Source of the DNA: Anaerotignum sp.
Lineage (GTDB): Bacteria; Bacillota; Clostridia; Lachnospirales; Anaerotignaceae
Assembly: GCA_020024265.1 (NCBI GenBank)
Contig: JAHHTW010000035.1
Location: 1 to 13,156 of the forward strand
Length of the DNA: 13,156 nt
Reading direction: 5' to 3'
In this document: piece by piece, positions 6,464 to 13,156 of the stretch
How the letters are laid out: each line of letters starts with the position of its first letter
Numbering within the stretch: the stretch's first letter is position 1
The notes under the pieces: model-generated
Database searches by the model: none
Seen by the model: only the letters and a program-made list of their open reading frames with translations
What the model was told of the DNA's origin: nothing
Translations under genes and position numbers: made by a program

Positions 6464-7633
6464 ATGAAATTTCAATACTATATTCCGACCCGTGTGCTCT
6501 TTGGCAGCGGACAGCTGGAACGTCTGCACAAACAGAAATTACCTGGGAAAAAAGCATTCATTGTCATTTCCTGTGGTACATCCGTAAAAAAATTCGGATA
6601 TTTGGAGCGTTTGCAAAAACAGTTGGATCTGGCAGAGGTATCCTATGTGGTATTTGATAAAATTCAGCCGAATCCGACAGAGGCACATGTGATGGAGGGG
6701 GCAGAGATGCTTAAGAAGGAGCGCTGCGACTTTGTCATTGGATTGGGTGGCGGTTCGATCATAGATTCCGCAAAATCCATTGCCGTGATGGCAACCAATG
6801 AAGGACGGCTTTGGGATTATATGGGCGGTGGCAGCGGCGGAAAGCAGCGTATGCAGCATAGCCCTTTGCCGATTGTGGCAATCACAACCACTGCCGGTAC
6901 CGGTACGGAGGCAGATCCATGGGCAGTTGTGACCAAAACGGAAACAGGTGAAAAAATCGGTTTTGGGAATGATGGGACATTTCCCATGCTCTCTATTGTA
7001 GATCCGGATTTGATGATGAGTGTGCCTGCGAAGCTTACAGCGTATCAGGGCTTTGATGCATTATTCCACAGTACAGAGGGGTATTTGAACCGCAATACAA
7101 ACCCAATCAATGATTTATATGCGTACAAAGCCATTGCGCTGATTGGCAAAAGTCTGGCAGCGGCTGTCAATGACGGAAGCAACAAGCAGGCAAGAGAGGA
7201 TGTGGCGCTTGCCAACACGCTTTCCGGAATGTCGGAAACCATTGGCGGGTGTATTTCCGAGCATGCCATGGAGCATCCGCTCAGTGGGAAAAATCCCAAG
7301 CTGGAGCATGGCGCAGGTCTGATTATGCTTGCACAAGCATATTACACATATTGGGCAGAAAGCGGCATTGTGGATGAGAGAATGATTGATATGGCAAAGG
7401 CTCTGGGCAAGGCGGATGCAACAAAGCCCATGGATTTTGTGACAGCGCTCAAAGAGCTGATGATTGCCTGTCATGTGGATGATTTGAAGATGTCGGATTA
7501 CGGCATACAGAAAGAGGATTTGGAGATGTATGCAAAAATGGCATATGACACCATGGGAAATCTATTTCTGGCAGATCCCGCAGAGCTGCCGTTTGAAGAT
7601 TGTCTGCGCATTTATGAAAAGGCATACAGATAA
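6464..7633 (+). CDS. Iron-containing alcohol dehydrogenase (butanol dehydrogenase-like)
   Basis: 389 residues, the normal length of group III iron-dependent alcohol dehydrogenases, cytosolic NAD(P)-dependent enzymes that interconvert aldehydes and alcohols. The N-terminal nucleotide-binding half has GLGGGSIIDSAK at 93-104 and TTTAGTGTEAD at 141-151. The C-terminal helical half holds the predicted metal ligands D198 and H202 (GFDALFHSTEGY), H267 (SEHAMEHPLSG) and H282 (LEHGAG); H271 is the additional conserved histidine. The loop CGTSVKKFG near 37-45 lacks the acidic residue typical of strict NAD users, hinting at NADPH use as in BdhA-type enzymes; that is inference. The start at 6464 has AAAGGAGG (6447-6454) at ideal spacing. 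An in-frame ATG at 6365 would add 33 residues (MQEAEAGRKTKPKPKK...) but lacks a ribosome binding site. A repeat copy follows the stop. The physiological substrate cannot be read from sequence. Confidence 0.92.
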   Translation: MKFQYYIPTRVLFGSGQLERLHKQKLPGKKAFIVISCGTSVKKFGYLERLQKQLDLAEVSYVVFDKIQPNPTEAHVMEGAEMLKKERCDFVIGLGGGSIIDSAKSIAVMATNEGRLWDYMGGGSGGKQRMQHSPLPIVAITTTAGTGTEADPWAVVTKTETGEKIGFGNDGTFPMLSIVDPDLMMSVPAKLTAYQGFDALFHSTEGYLNRNTNPINDLYAYKAIALIGKSLAAAVNDGSNKQAREDVALANTLSGMSETIGGCISEHAMEHPLSGKNPKLEHGAGLIMLAQAYYTYWAESGIVDERMIDMAKALGKADATKPMDFVTALKELMIACHVDDLKMSDYGIQKEDLEMYAKMAYDTMGNLFLADPAELPFEDCLRIYEKAYR

Positions 7634-7637
7634 GATC

Positions 7638-7706
7638 AAGACATTGGGATGCTGTCCAAACCCTGCAAGCTGCGCAAAAAGCTGGATCAAAACTTGCTAC
7701 GCAATG
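7638..7706 (+). repeat. Degenerate dispersed repeat R3 after the alcohol dehydrogenase stop
   Basis: It reads AAGACATTGGGATGCTGTCCAA, then ACCCTGCAAGCTG and AAAAAGCTGGATCAAAACTT, then TACGCAATG. It aligns with R5 (after pgcA) and with the right half of R1/R2. It begins five bases after the TAA at 7631-7633. The terminal hairpin is weakened, so this looks like an older copy. Confidence 0.75.
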
Positions 7707-7783
7707 TTTCTATCAGACATTGCTCCGTAAGTCACAAGAAGTATCTACAAAAAGGGATGCATATTCCAATAGAAATAAAAATA

Positions 7784-7814
7784 AAACCCCCATCCACTTT
7801 GTGGATGGGGGTTT
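7784..7814 (-). terminator. Intrinsic terminator downstream of the DUF2812 gene
   Basis: AAACCCCCATCCAC (7784-7797) pairs perfectly with GTGGATGGGGGTTT (7801-7814) around a TTT loop. On the minus strand the stem is followed by TTTTATTTTTATTTC, a good uridine-rich tail, so it best serves leftward transcription from the DUF2812 gene. On the plus strand the tail is only TTTGC, but it may also stop alcohol dehydrogenase transcripts. Confidence 0.8.
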
Positions 7815-8002
7815 GCACTGCAATACGGTTTTCATCATAACTACCGATCGAAAAAAATCAGACATTCATACGCAATACTTCTTTATACATAAAGATAGAA
7901 CAGGCATGATATTTGTTTCCAAAAACGATACCACCAATTTGGCAATATTTACCCGAAAGCCCCGCAGCCTTCTCTCCTTCTTTTTGACAGTGTTTCGTAG
8001 AT
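7815..8002. other. Unassigned tract between the terminator and repeat R4
   Basis: About 190 bp. Short frames exist on both strands (for example minus 7858-8052 and 7866-8072) but they overlap the repeat, lack a convincing start and match no family I know. No hairpin or promoter stands out. It may be a decayed gene remnant or part of a longer repeat. Confidence 0.35.
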
Positions 8003-8077
8003 AGACTGCAATCAAAGTTTTGAAAGAGCGGATTTCTTTCAAAAGCTTGCAAGATGTCACACAGAGCCTCAAGGTCT
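8003..8077 (-). repeat. Degenerate dispersed repeat R4 at the DUF2812 gene end
   Basis: Read on the minus strand it begins AGACCTTGAGGC, continues CTTGCAAGCTTTTGAAAG, and ends CAAAACTTTGATTGCAGTC. These line up with the repeat consensus AGACCTTGGGAC...CCTGCAAGCTTTTGAAAAAG...CAAAACTTT..GCAGTC. The inner part is diverged and carries a small insertion. It overlaps the last codons and the TGA stop (8069-8071) of the DUF2812 gene, unlike the other copies, which start just after the stop. Confidence 0.65.
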
Positions 8078-9532
8078 ATCTGGTTTCAATAACTTTTCTG
8101 CGGCAATATGCAATTGTTCAGCCGATGGCTGCCAGCTGAAACTGATTTGCACCAAGCGATCTGCCTTGCGCAGTATAAATTCATTGCATGGCTCTGTCTG
8201 ATAAAATTTCTGGTATATCGTGTCCGCGGCATTGCCCATGCCCGCAACTGTGATGACTTGGTACTGTGTTTTCCGCTCCTTTGCCTCCTGTAAAGACGCC
8301 GTATGCTCCTCTGTCGTTGTGGCTTGCTCCATCTGCATCTGCGCAAAATCCAACAGCTTGGAAAATCTGCTTTCTAAAATGGTATAATACAGTCCTGCTA
8401 CCTCGTTGTCATTTGGCGGCGCAGATTGCATACCACGATGGTATGTCCCCAAAACAGAGGATTGTACATCATACCGCTGAGAGGTTTGTGGGGATGTACG
8501 CTCTGCCAAGTCCTTCATATTCAGCGGCAGGGCATCCTGATAAATCGCAAAATCATATGCCATGCCCGTGGAAAGCGTAATCCGCTGTATAGAAAGCGGC
8601 GACCTGTATAGAAAATGATCGTATTTCTCACCGAATAACGTGGTGGACATGGCTGCCATGACCATAATCAGTAAAAAGACTGCAAGACGTGCAGACGCCC
8701 CCTTCGGATGTATGGTGATACCGGCATGCTTCCGCCTGTTGCGCAAGATACGGCGCAGAGAAAGCAGCAATATCATACTGCCAATCCCTACCATAGATAC
8801 CGATGTGCTTCTGCCGGCAAATACACGCAAAAATAAAAGTACCGTTTGACAGAAGAAAAAAATCAATATTCCAAAATACCCGATCTGTCCCAAAATCCGT
8901 TCTGTTTTCCCAAGCTCTGTCCCAATGCCGCCGGAAGGTACGCCATCCCTTTCCTCGCTTTGCAGCAACTGCCGTGTACGCTTGAGCCAAAATGCGCAAT
9001 GCACGATACGTACCACCTGATAGAGCAATAATACCACCCAAAGCAAAGCGGTCATCAGACATACGTGGTCAGTCAAAAACAGTATTGGTGATTGCTGCAT
9101 ATTCCGTACAGCAAAAAAAAGCGATATTACGGAAAATATCATCATAAATACGGCAAATGGCACGATATTGAGCCGCATATGCGCTTGTACCATATTCAGG
9201 CAGCGTTGCAAATGTTCCTGCGGTTTCCGCTCCGCCTTGCCTTCTTTGCAATAAATATGTATGTGATGCCATTGTGTGACGAATTTCCAGTTTTCAAAAT
9301 CAATCCCAGACCATGCACAATCCGCTGTAGGTACCTCCATGAAGGCTGCCTCTGGCGCAGAAAATGTCCATGCATAGGTATATGTCCGTGCAGGTATTTG
9401 CTCGTATTCCCAGAAAAAGGGCGTAATCCGGCGCAATGCCCAGCCGTTGTATGCCATATGCTCCAAGTGTCGGATGATGCCGTCAAAATCATAGTATGCA
9501 AAATGTTCTATGCGACGTTTGTATGTTTTCAT
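8069..9532 (-). CDS. DUF2812 multi-pass membrane protein
   Basis: 487 residues. The N-terminal ~110 residues match the DUF2812 pattern (MKTYKRRIEHFAYYDFDGIIRHLEHMAYNGWALRRIT, then aromatic-rich WEYEQIPARTYTYAWTF). About five membrane segments follow near 121-142, 152-178, 216-238, 244-260 and 281-299. The hydrophilic C-terminal part (300-487) includes AGMGNAADTIYQKFYQTEPCNEFILRKADRLVQISFSW and may be an extracytoplasmic sensing or binding domain. Function is unknown; DUF2812 genes often sit beside PadR-type regulators, but none is present here. The ATG at 9532 is chosen for its GGAAAGGA ribosome binding site (9539-9546) and the conserved N-terminus. It is head-on to replication, convergent with the alcohol dehydrogenase gene and divergent from the PEGA gene. 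It has the most consensus-like promoter in the window. The final residues and stop fall inside a degenerate repeat. Confidence 0.8.
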   Translation of the reverse strand: MKTYKRRIEHFAYYDFDGIIRHLEHMAYNGWALRRITPFFWEYEQIPARTYTYAWTFSAPEAAFMEVPTADCAWSGIDFENWKFVTQWHHIHIYCKEGKAERKPQEHLQRCLNMVQAHMRLNIVPFAVFMMIFSVISLFFAVRNMQQSPILFLTDHVCLMTALLWVVLLLYQVVRIVHCAFWLKRTRQLLQSEERDGVPSGGIGTELGKTERILGQIGYFGILIFFFCQTVLLFLRVFAGRSTSVSMVGIGSMILLLSLRRILRNRRKHAGITIHPKGASARLAVFLLIMVMAAMSTTLFGEKYDHFLYRSPLSIQRITLSTGMAYDFAIYQDALPLNMKDLAERTSPQTSQRYDVQSSVLGTYHRGMQSAPPNDNEVAGLYYTILESRFSKLLDFAQMQMEQATTTEEHTASLQEAKERKTQYQVITVAGMGNAADTIYQKFYQTEPCNEFILRKADRLVQISFSWQPSAEQLHIAAEKLLKPDRP

Positions 9533-9608
9533 ATAAAATCCTTTCCATGGTTTGCAATCAAACCAAAGATACAAAGCATTTTTTGTTGTTTGCTGTGATA
9601 TAGATTTT

Positions 9609-9636
9609 ATTATAAACAAACACAAAGCACTGTCAA
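9609..9636 (-). promoter_or_regulatory. Consensus sigma-A promoter of the DUF2812 gene
   Basis: Minus strand: perfect -35 TTGACA (9636-9631), 16-bp spacer, perfect -10 TATAAT (9614-9609). The expected start near 9602 gives a leader of about 70 nt. Both hexamers are exact consensus, so strong constitutive expression or a repressed strong promoter is expected. Confidence 0.8.
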
Positions 9637-9725
9637 GCAGTCGGAAATGTATAAAAACAGATATGCTTGTATGGAAAAAATGTACTGTATGATGCCCCTT
9701 TGCAGACACCATAGCGGTTTTTTAC

Positions 9726-9754
9726 TTGCAACTTTTCATGGAAAAAGATAAAAT
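9726..9754 (+). promoter_or_regulatory. Putative promoter of the PEGA-protein gene
   Basis: TTGCAA (9726-9731), a 17-bp spacer and TAAAAT (9749-9754). A transcript start near 9761 gives a leader of about 34 nt containing the AAGGAGG site. It is divergent from the DUF2812 promoter, about 90 bp away. Confidence 0.55.
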
Positions 9755-9779
9755 AAAGAAAGATTTGAATCATTCCATG

Positions 9780-9788
9780 AAGGAGGAG
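9780..9788 (+). promoter_or_regulatory. Ribosome binding site deciding the PEGA-gene start
   Basis: AAGGAGGAG lies 6 nt before the ATG at 9795. An in-frame ATG at 9777 overlaps this site and is therefore not the start. Confidence 0.75.
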
Positions 9789-9794
9789 TATGCG

Positions 9795-11336
9795 ATGCAG
9801 GACAAGCATAAGTATCATTTTGATGATAATCCTGAACAATTCAATCAAAATATGACCATCCGCTTGGATGAAATCAATAAAAAAATAAAAGACCTGGAAC
9901 AGGATGCAGACCACTTTGAGGATCTGCGGGATGCGGAGGATTTTTTGAATGCGTTTGACTCCGAGCAGTTGGAAGACGCAATGCCCCTTGCGGAGGATTT
10001 TGCGGATACGCAGATGCCGCTGGAATATGCCCCCGAAGACGATGCGGATATGCGGTTGCCAGAGATGCAAAACAGCAGCGGTGCAGCGCAGAATACAGCA
10101 CATACGCAAATGACGTATCAGCCAAAGGAGGATGTATCATACCGTCATAAGCCAGAAGATCCGTTTTGGAACAAAAAGACCATTGGTTTGGCAGCCATTG
10201 TGGGTATGGTGGCATTTTTGGTCTGCTTTGGTATGGTACAAAAGATGTTTCGTACTGCACCTGCGCATACCGCAGACACGCAATGTCCCATGATTGTGAC
10301 ATCTGTATTGGAAGAAAATGAGCTTTTGGTATATGACATTCGGCAAAGCAAGCACAAAACCATATTGCTGACGAAGGAAAGCAAAATTTACGGAAAAGAC
10401 AACCAAGAAATGGACGCAGGCAGCATCAAAAGCGGAGATTTGCTGATGGCTACGCTCGATCGTGCGGAGAAAAACGCAGTGACGCTCTCCTATCAGGGGA
10501 TTGAGCAAAAAGAAGTCAGTGGCTTGCAGGCAAATGTGAAAGCGCATAAGCTCATGGGTGAGGAGGAATCTTATTCCTATAGTGCAAATACACTCTTTCG
10601 CTATCAGGACGAGCTGATTGCGCCCAAGGATCTGGAAAGCTGCGATCAATTGCGGCTTTCGCTGATACAGGATACGGTATGGGTGGTGGATGTGGTAGCC
10701 TTCCACGGATATCTGACACTGGAACATACCGAAAACATCAAAAACGGCAAGCTGATTTTGGACGATGGCGAGCCAATGGCATTGGAGGATGTATCCACAC
10801 TGCCGCTTTCAGAAGGTACACATACCATTACCATAAGCGGAGAGAATATAGAAAGCCGTACAGACAGCTTTATTATAGAAGGCGGTGAGGAGCTACAGTA
10901 TGACCTTGCCAAGGCGCAGACCAAAATGGGTGTTTTGGTGATTGAGGCAAATGTGGAGGATTATAAGCTGTATATCAATGGGGAGCTGAAAGAGAGCGAT
11001 CGCCCTGTGGTATTGCCATTGGGCAGCTATGATATTGTGATATTGAAAAACGGATATTTGCAGTGGGAGAAAAATGTCACGCTCAATGCAGATACCATTA
11101 CCATCCATGCAGAGCTGGAGGAAGAAATCACATATGGCATATTGCAGGTGGACAGCAGCCCATCAGGCGCACATGTGATGGTGGATGGTGTGGAAAAAGG
11201 GATTACCCCTTTGCAGGCACAGATACCAACCGGCACGCATGAGATCGACATTTTTTTGGATGGTTTTTCCACATATCGGCAGCAGATTGTTGTGACGAAA
11301 GATGCAGACAGCATTATTACAGCAGTTTTGGAATAA
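9795..11336 (+). CDS. Membrane-anchored PEGA-domain protein
   Basis: 513 residues. The N-terminal ~125 residues are cytoplasmic and highly acidic, with a probable coiled coil near 18-50 (IRLDEINKKIKDLEQDADHFEDL). A single membrane segment at about 129-148 follows a basic KK, so the C-terminus should be outside the cell. Residues ~168-235 and 241-303 look like two beta-type modules resembling the repeats of the SLH protein. Three PEGA-like units follow at about 304-372, 377-442 and 447-513. The last is the clearest (GILQVDSSPSGAHVMVDGVEKGITPLQAQIPTGTHEIDIFLDGF); the second lacks part of the P-x-G-A motif (EANVEDYKLYINGEL). PEGA domains are small extracytoplasmic beta folds associated with surface layers; their role is mostly unknown. 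It is 54 bp upstream of the phosphohexomutase gene with no obvious terminator between, so co-transcription is possible. Confidence 0.85.
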   Translation: MQDKHKYHFDDNPEQFNQNMTIRLDEINKKIKDLEQDADHFEDLRDAEDFLNAFDSEQLEDAMPLAEDFADTQMPLEYAPEDDADMRLPEMQNSSGAAQNTAHTQMTYQPKEDVSYRHKPEDPFWNKKTIGLAAIVGMVAFLVCFGMVQKMFRTAPAHTADTQCPMIVTSVLEENELLVYDIRQSKHKTILLTKESKIYGKDNQEMDAGSIKSGDLLMATLDRAEKNAVTLSYQGIEQKEVSGLQANVKAHKLMGEEESYSYSANTLFRYQDELIAPKDLESCDQLRLSLIQDTVWVVDVVAFHGYLTLEHTENIKNGKLILDDGEPMALEDVSTLPLSEGTHTITISGENIESRTDSFIIEGGEELQYDLAKAQTKMGVLVIEANVEDYKLYINGELKESDRPVVLPLGSYDIVILKNGYLQWEKNVTLNADTITIHAELEEEITYGILQVDSSPSGAHVMVDGVEKGITPLQAQIPTGTHEIDIFLDGFSTYRQQIVVTKDADSIITAVLE

Positions 11337-11369
11337 ATACAAACAAGGTGATTTGTATCATACATGATA
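11337..11369 (+). other. Short inverted repeats in the PEGA-pgcA spacer
   Basis: ATACAAA (11337-11343) and TTTGTAT (11352-11358) form a 7-bp stem with an 8-nt loop directly after the PEGA stop. An overlapping TATCAT-AC-ATGATA palindrome lies at 11356-11369. Neither has a U-tract like a strong terminator. TATCAT could be a -10 box for pgcA but there is no -35. It may be an mRNA-processing or operator site; evidence is weak. Confidence 0.3.
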
Positions 11370-11390
11370 AAAAAATGGAGGGATATCAAT

Positions 11391-13118
11391 ATGGATTACA
11401 AAGAACGATATGCACAATGGCTGGCAGATCCGAAGATTGACGCTGCGACAAAGGACGCATTGCGTGAAATGGCAGCCGATGAAAAGGAATTGAAGGAGTG
11501 TTTTTATCAGGACTTGGAGTTTGGCACAGGCGGTCTGCGTGGGATCATCGGTGCAGGCAGCAATCGCTTAAACCGCTATACTGTGGGACGTGCGACACAG
11601 GGGCTTGCAAATTATATTTTGCAGCAGGGCACACAGGCAAAGGGTGTGGCAATCGCATATGATTCCAGACATATGTCACCGGAGTTTGCACAGATTGCAG
11701 GATTGGTTTTGGCAGGGAATGGCATTTGTGCGTACGTATATCCTTCTCTGCGTCCCACACCGATGCTTTCCTTTGCAGTCAGGGAGCTGGGCTGCACCGC
11801 CGGTATTGTGATTACGGCAAGCCACAATCCGCCGGAGTACAACGGCTACAAGGTATACTGGGCAGATGGCGCACAGGTGGTTGCACCAAGGGATCAGGAT
11901 ATCATTGCACAGGTCAATGCAGTGGAGAACTTTGGCGCCATACGGGAAATGGAACTGGAGGAAGCAAAGGCACAGGGCTTGTTCCGGTATATTGACGAGA
12001 AAGTGGATGATGCATTTATCGACAATGTATTGCAGCAGCGTCAATCTCCAAAATTGATTGAAGAAATGGGCAATGAACTGAAGATTGTATATACACCATT
12101 GCATGGTTCGGGGAATATTCCGGTACGCAGAGCGTTGAAGGAGGCAGGCTTCCGTCAGGTATTTGTTGTACCGGAGCAGGAGCTTCCGGATCCGCAGTTT
12201 ACCACAGTGGGCTACCCCAATCCGGAAGATCCCAAGGTATTTGTATTGGCACAAAAGCTGGCGGAGAAAACCGGTGCGGACATCATTGTGGGTACAGATC
12301 CGGATTGTGACCGTGTGGGTGCGGTTGTACGCAATGACAAAGGCGAGTATGTGGTGCTGACTGGGAATATGGTGGGCGCACTGCTGACGGAATATATATT
12401 GAGCCAGAAGAAGGCAAACGGCACATTGCCGGCAAATGGTGTTGTAATCAAAACCATTGTCACAACGGAAATCATACGTGCCATTTGCCAAGCATACGGC
12501 GTAGAGCTGAAAGAGGTGCTGACCGGCTTTAAGTTCATTGGTGAGCAAATGAAGCATTTTGAGGAAACCAAAAGCCATACGTATATCTTTGGCTTTGAAG
12601 AAAGCTACGGATGTCTGGCGGGGACATATGCAAGGGACAAAGATGCAGTGGTTGCGTCTATGCTGATTTGTGAAATGGCAGCATACTACAAAAAGCAGGG
12701 GATGACGGCATATGATGGTTTGATGCAGCTATACGAAAAATACGGATACTACCGTGAAGGGGTCAAAGCGTTGACACTCAAGGGGCTTGATGGTGTGGAA
12801 AAAATCCGCAGCATTATGGCAGCCTTCCGCATGCAGACACCGACAGCATTTGGCGGTGCAGACGTGGTATGGGCGAAGGATTATCAATCCGGCATATTCC
12901 AAAATATGAAAACAGGTGAGCAAGTCAAAAGTCCATTACCCAAATCCGATGTGGTATACTATCAATTGGCAGATGGGTCTTGGATTTGTGTCAGACCATC
13001 CGGCACAGAGCCAAAGCTGAAGTTTTACATTGGGGTAAAGGGCGAGAGCATGGCGGATGCGCAGCAGAAGATTGATGCCATCGAACAGGATATTGATGCC
13101 AAGGTGGCGCAGGTATAA
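11391..13118 (+). CDS. pgcA: Alpha-phosphoglucomutase / phosphomannomutase
   Basis: 575 residues, close to B. subtilis PgcA and collinear with it. Cytosolic enzymes of the alpha-D-phosphohexomutase superfamily interconvert glucose 1-phosphate and glucose 6-phosphate (some also mannose phosphates), feeding UDP-glucose, teichoic acid/glycolipid, polysaccharide or glycogen synthesis. Diagnostic motifs are DLEFGTGGLRGIIGAGSNR (41-59), the phosphoserine loop TASHNPPEYNGYK with catalytic S144, the Mg loop GTDPDCDR (D303, D305, D307), the sugar loop GFEESYG (401-407) and the phosphate loop RPSGTEPK (535-542). All key residues are intact. The ATG at 11391 has GGAGGG (11377-11382) eight bases upstream; the ATG at 11364 would add nine residues and contain that site. 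It probably shares transcripts with the PEGA gene, which could link envelope sugar supply with surface proteins (inference). A hairpin repeat begins immediately after its TAA. Confidence 0.95.
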   Translation: MDYKERYAQWLADPKIDAATKDALREMAADEKELKECFYQDLEFGTGGLRGIIGAGSNRLNRYTVGRATQGLANYILQQGTQAKGVAIAYDSRHMSPEFAQIAGLVLAGNGICAYVYPSLRPTPMLSFAVRELGCTAGIVITASHNPPEYNGYKVYWADGAQVVAPRDQDIIAQVNAVENFGAIREMELEEAKAQGLFRYIDEKVDDAFIDNVLQQRQSPKLIEEMGNELKIVYTPLHGSGNIPVRRALKEAGFRQVFVVPEQELPDPQFTTVGYPNPEDPKVFVLAQKLAEKTGADIIVGTDPDCDRVGAVVRNDKGEYVVLTGNMVGALLTEYILSQKKANGTLPANGVVIKTIVTTEIIRAICQAYGVELKEVLTGFKFIGEQMKHFEETKSHTYIFGFEESYGCLAGTYARDKDAVVASMLICEMAAYYKKQGMTAYDGLMQLYEKYGYYREGVKALTLKGLDGVEKIRSIMAAFRMQTPTAFGGADVVWAKDYQSGIFQNMKTGEQVKSPLPKSDVVYYQLADGSWICVRPSGTEPKLKFYIGVKGESMADAQQKIDAIEQDIDAKVAQV

Positions 13119-13156
13119 AGACCTTGGGACGCTGTCCCAAACCCTGCAAGCTTTTG
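13119..13156 (+). repeat. Dispersed repeat R5 directly after the pgcA stop (cut by window edge)
   Basis: It begins at the base after the TAA: AGACCTTGGGAC-GCT-GTCCCAA, then ACCCTGCAAGCTTTTG up to the window end. TTGGGAC (13124-13130) and GTCCCAA (13134-13140) form a perfect hairpin. The junction from the last codon through the repeat start is identical over about 20 bases to the SLH gene end on the other side of the origin. Confidence 0.85.

Noticed and set aside
6056..6529. Minus-strand hydrophobic frames upstream of and overlapping the alcohol dehydrogenase start
   Set aside because: No ribosome binding site, composition typical of antisense frames, and overlap with the real gene start.
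7858..8072. Two small minus-strand frames downstream of the DUF2812 gene
   Set aside because: They overlap repeat R4, compete in different frames, and have no convincing start or family resemblance.
11676..12578. 300-codon minus-strand frame inside pgcA
   Set aside because: Antisense shadow of a clearly conserved enzyme gene, with cysteine/histidine-rich, family-less sequence.
1..13156. Search for tRNA, rRNA, transposase, phage, toxin-antitoxin or defence genes
   Set aside because: No matching motifs or proteins were recognised. All substantial coding regions are explained by the seven genes listed.

Overview
This window carries the chromosomal replication origin region of a Firmicute, most likely an anaerobic Clostridia member. 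The evidence is a B. subtilis-type bipartite origin around dnaA, strong AGGAGG-type ribosome binding sites, an S-layer-homology (SLH) exported protein, an iron-dependent alcohol dehydrogenase and a PgcA-type phosphohexomutase. A Lachnospirales/Anaerotignum-like host is only a guess. The species cannot be named from the sequence.

Layout, left to right. Positions 1-372 hold two tandem copies of an intergenic repeat, 252 bp apart, abutting the stop codon of a leftward SLH protein gene (373-2691). Next come leftward dnaN (2981-4084) and dnaA (4351-5682). DnaA-box clusters lie on both sides of dnaA (4158-4334 and 5722-6022). The dnaA-dnaN spacer also has a DnaA-trio-like tract and an AT-rich probable unwinding site (4101-4174). 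To the right are a rightward iron alcohol dehydrogenase (6464-7633), a leftward DUF2812 membrane protein (8069-9532), a rightward membrane-anchored PEGA protein (9795-11336) and a rightward pgcA-like phosphohexomutase (11391-13118).

How it works together. The origin fires around 4.1-6.0 kb. Leftward genes on the left and rightward genes on the right run with the forks; only the DUF2812 gene is head-on. dnaA and dnaN form the initiation/clamp unit, and dnaA probably represses itself through a DnaA box inside its promoter. The flanking genes are not the usual rpmH/rnpA or recF/gyrB partners, so the conserved origin synteny is broken on both sides. The SLH and PEGA proteins are both envelope proteins. 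They may share a beta-rich repeat of about 70-75 residues that I do not recognise.

The most notable non-coding signal is a dispersed hairpin-forming repeat (core CCTTGGGRC-N3-GYCCCAA). It sits directly on the 3' ends of four of the seven genes (SLH, alcohol dehydrogenase, DUF2812, pgcA), in places apparently supplying the last codons or stop. I saw no tRNA, rRNA, CRISPR, transposase, phage or defence genes, and no clearly new multi-gene system.
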